From Candidatus Dadabacteria bacterium (GTDB taxonomy: Bacteria > Desulfobacterota_D > UBA1144 > Nemesobacterales > UBA2774): a DNA stretch of 6,182 bases. Positions 4,646-6,182 of this stretch are shown here, piece after piece (the first letter of the stretch is position 1; each line of letters starts with the position of its first letter). A program made the position numbers and the translations under genes. Location: assembly GCA_020054175.1 (NCBI GenBank), contig JAGVLR010000050.1, forward strand, positions 1-6,182, in the 5' to 3' direction. The notes below the pieces were generated by a model, which had not been told where the DNA came from, did not search any database, and saw only the letters and a list, made by a program, of their open reading frames with translations.

Positions 4646-6182
4646 CTAACCCGGCTGATGCTCGGGCCGAAGGAGGTCGAATACGGTCTTCACGGGGTTG
4701 AACGTCTCCCCGGGCGCCTCCACGAAAACCGTATGCCAGAAGGCCATCCCCCCGTTCCAGAGACCGGGAAGCTCGAGCGCCTTAAGCTCCCTTCCGCCGC
4801 TCGACTTGACGGATACGAACCCCGCCTCGTGATCGACGAAGCGCGAAAGGTCGTACGGTTTTCCCCGCTCGTCCGTAAGCGCGCACACGATATCCACGGG
4901 ATTGAAATGGGTCGACGATTCCCACACCGTCTTTTGTTCATCCGACTTCATATTCACCTGCGCCGATTCCACGATCTGCGGCGAGAGCTTCCCATCCGCC
5001 CCCCTGACGATAAACGGCCCTCCGCCCGGCTCGCCCGTATTCCTCACGACGCCCGCGACGCGTATCGGCTTCCGGAGGGCTTCGAGAATACGCTTCGAAC
5101 CCGCCCCCCCGGGGACGTCTATGTGAAGCCCCATCTCCGAAAGCCGCCTGAGCCCGTCCTCTATAACCTTCCCATTTCCGCCCTGCCCCGCCGCTTCGAT
5201 AGTCGAGAAAAGAATTTCCCTTAATTTGAGAAGATATCCCCCGAGCGCGCGCTTGTAGAGGACGGTACGGGGTTTAAGCCTGTCGGGGACGACGTTGTCG
5301 ACGTTCTTCACGAACGCGACGTCCGCGCCAAGCGCCCCGAGGTTGCCTATCAGCGCCCCGTGCCCGCCCGGCCTGAATACCGGCTTTCCCGCGTCGTCTA
5401 GAAACGGCCCGCCGTCCGTCGCCGCCGCTATCGTATCCGTCGACGGGCTCTGTACGGAGTAGCCCGTTTCGATCTCGGCAACCCCGCTCTCGTAGAGCTC
5501 CTTCACACCGGCGATATATGCGCCGACAAGCTCCACGTGCTCGGGCGAAAGCGTGAAGTGAACACGCGCTTTGCCGTCTCCCCCGCGTGCGTAAAGAACG
5601 GCCTCGACGAGGTGCTCCTCGAAAGCAGTTCTAGAACGGTCGGGATAAGAGTGAAACTTTATAATCCCCTTCGGCAGGTTCGAGTAGTTAAGCCCCCTCC
5701 TGTCGAGCGTGTAAACGATAAACGGCCCGTATCCGCCGGCTTCGAGAAGCCCGTCCGGGTCGAGCCCGTCCTTTTTGAGCGCGGCGGCAAGCTCGTCGTA
5801 AAACGCGAACTTTTTCACCTTATCGACGAATTCCATCGCCGATGCGGCGTCGCCGTCGCCGACGGCCGCCGCCTTTTCGAAGTCCTTTCTATCCGCAGGC
5901 GTACACTTCGCAACAGCAGCCGCAAGCTCCCTGAACATCCTCGTCGCCGCGCCGGACGCAGGGACGAATTTCACGACTTCGAGGCCGGCAGAGGCCTCGG
6001 CATAATACGCCGCGAGATCCTCGGCCTTCCCCTCGATCGACGTTATCCCGTCCCCTAGTGTGCACGGCCTCACGAGGTCGGCGAAAGGCACACCCTTTCG
6101 CAGCATATCGAGCTGCGCGCGAACCTTCTCCTCCGAAAGCCCTCTCTTTTCGAGCTCTGCCAGAATTTCCGGCCCGAAGGCA
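4646..6182 (-). CDS. DUF4301 family protein, 5' end beyond the window
   Basis: The visible part is 511 residues and stays open to the right edge. The 25 codons upstream of the ATG at 6104-6106 read ILAELEKRGLSEEKVRAQLD, which is the expected N-terminal helix of this family, so the true start lies just outside the window. I recognise DUF4301 from the segment VVKFVPASGAATRMFR (the PASGAATRM core is encoded at 5936-5962) and from the C-terminal ALELPGLWNGGMAFWHTVF followed by FNPVKTVFDLLRPEHQ, the usual end of the family. Visible length is close to the roughly 500 residues I expect for the family. No activity is established to my knowledge. PASGAATRM resembles the phosphate-binding loop of sugar-nucleotide pyrophosphorylases (GxGTRM), and PGGHGALIGNL plus KNVDNVV (5288-5308) resemble their later sugar- and metal-binding loops, so a nucleotidyltransferase-like role is plausible inference. 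There is no signal peptide in the visible part. It is the first visible gene of the possible minus-strand operon. Confidence 0.88.
   Translation of the reverse strand, partial: AFGPEILAELEKRGLSEEKVRAQLDMLRKGVPFADLVRPCTLGDGITSIEGKAEDLAAYYAEASAGLEVVKFVPASGAATRMFRELAAAVAKCTPADRKDFEKAAAVGDGDAASAMEFVDKVKKFAFYDELAAALKKDGLDPDGLLEAGGYGPFIVYTLDRRGLNYSNLPKGIIKFHSYPDRSRTAFEEHLVEAVLYARGGDGKARVHFTLSPEHVELVGAYIAGVKELYESGVAEIETGYSVQSPSTDTIAAATDGGPFLDDAGKPVFRPGGHGALIGNLGALGADVAFVKNVDNVVPDRLKPRTVLYKRALGGYLLKLREILFSTIEAAGQGGNGKVIEDGLRRLSEMGLHIDVPGGAGSKRILEALRKPIRVAGVVRNTGEPGGGPFIVRGADGKLSPQIVESAQVNMKSDEQKTVWESSTHFNPVDIVCALTDERGKPYDLSRFVDHEAGFVSVKSSGGRELKALELPGLWNGGMAFWHTVFVEAPGETFNPVKTVFDLLRPEHQPG

Noticed and set aside
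4658..5224. Long plus-strand frame inside the DUF4301 gene, with similar frames at 5537-6058 and 4226-4588
   Set aside because: These are antisense shadows produced by GC-rich codon use in recognised minus-strand genes; none has a ribosome binding site or domain-like sequence.

Overview
The window looks like a chromosomal stretch of a GC-rich, uncultured-type Gram-negative bacterium. The genes are densely packed and GC-rich. Start sites have strong GGAGG-type ribosome binding sites, the promoters look like sigma-70 promoters, and one gene encodes an exported protein with an AXA signal-peptidase site. The HPt subtype and the DUF4301 protein are kinds I associate with deltaproteobacteria, Nitrospirota-like and Bacteroidota-like lineages, but nothing here fixes the phylum. 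There are no rRNA, tRNA, insertion sequence or CRISPR signatures.

Layout. Positions 1-260 hold no convincing gene; they contain a foldable inverted repeat (51-108), a small hairpin (110-123) and an AT-rich block. A small secreted two-cysteine protein lies on the minus strand at 261-614. A divergent intergenic region (615-930) carries a minus-strand promoter for it and a plus-strand promoter with an abutting 15-bp palindrome. That second promoter drives a 630-residue STAND-type P-loop NTPase (931-2823), which starts at a GTG. Three minus-strand genes then run convergently towards it. In transcription order these are a DUF4301 protein whose 5' end lies beyond the right edge (4646-6182), a stand-alone HPt phosphotransfer protein (4229-4552) and a protein resembling M49 metallopeptidases with an HDxGH site (2866-4170).

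How they may work together. The gaps between the three minus-strand genes (93 and 58 nt) contain no convincing terminator, so they could share a transcript, although the HPt gene appears to have its own promoter. That promoter matches the secreted-protein promoter at 15 of 17 positions, which hints at co-regulation. The STAND protein resembles the ATPase core of bacterial NLR-like proteins but has no recognisable N-terminal effector domain; its tightly placed promoter, palindrome and ribosome binding site argue that this is its natural form. It is the best candidate for something unusual. Its function, any partner, and any link to the convergent metalloprotein gene are inference only.
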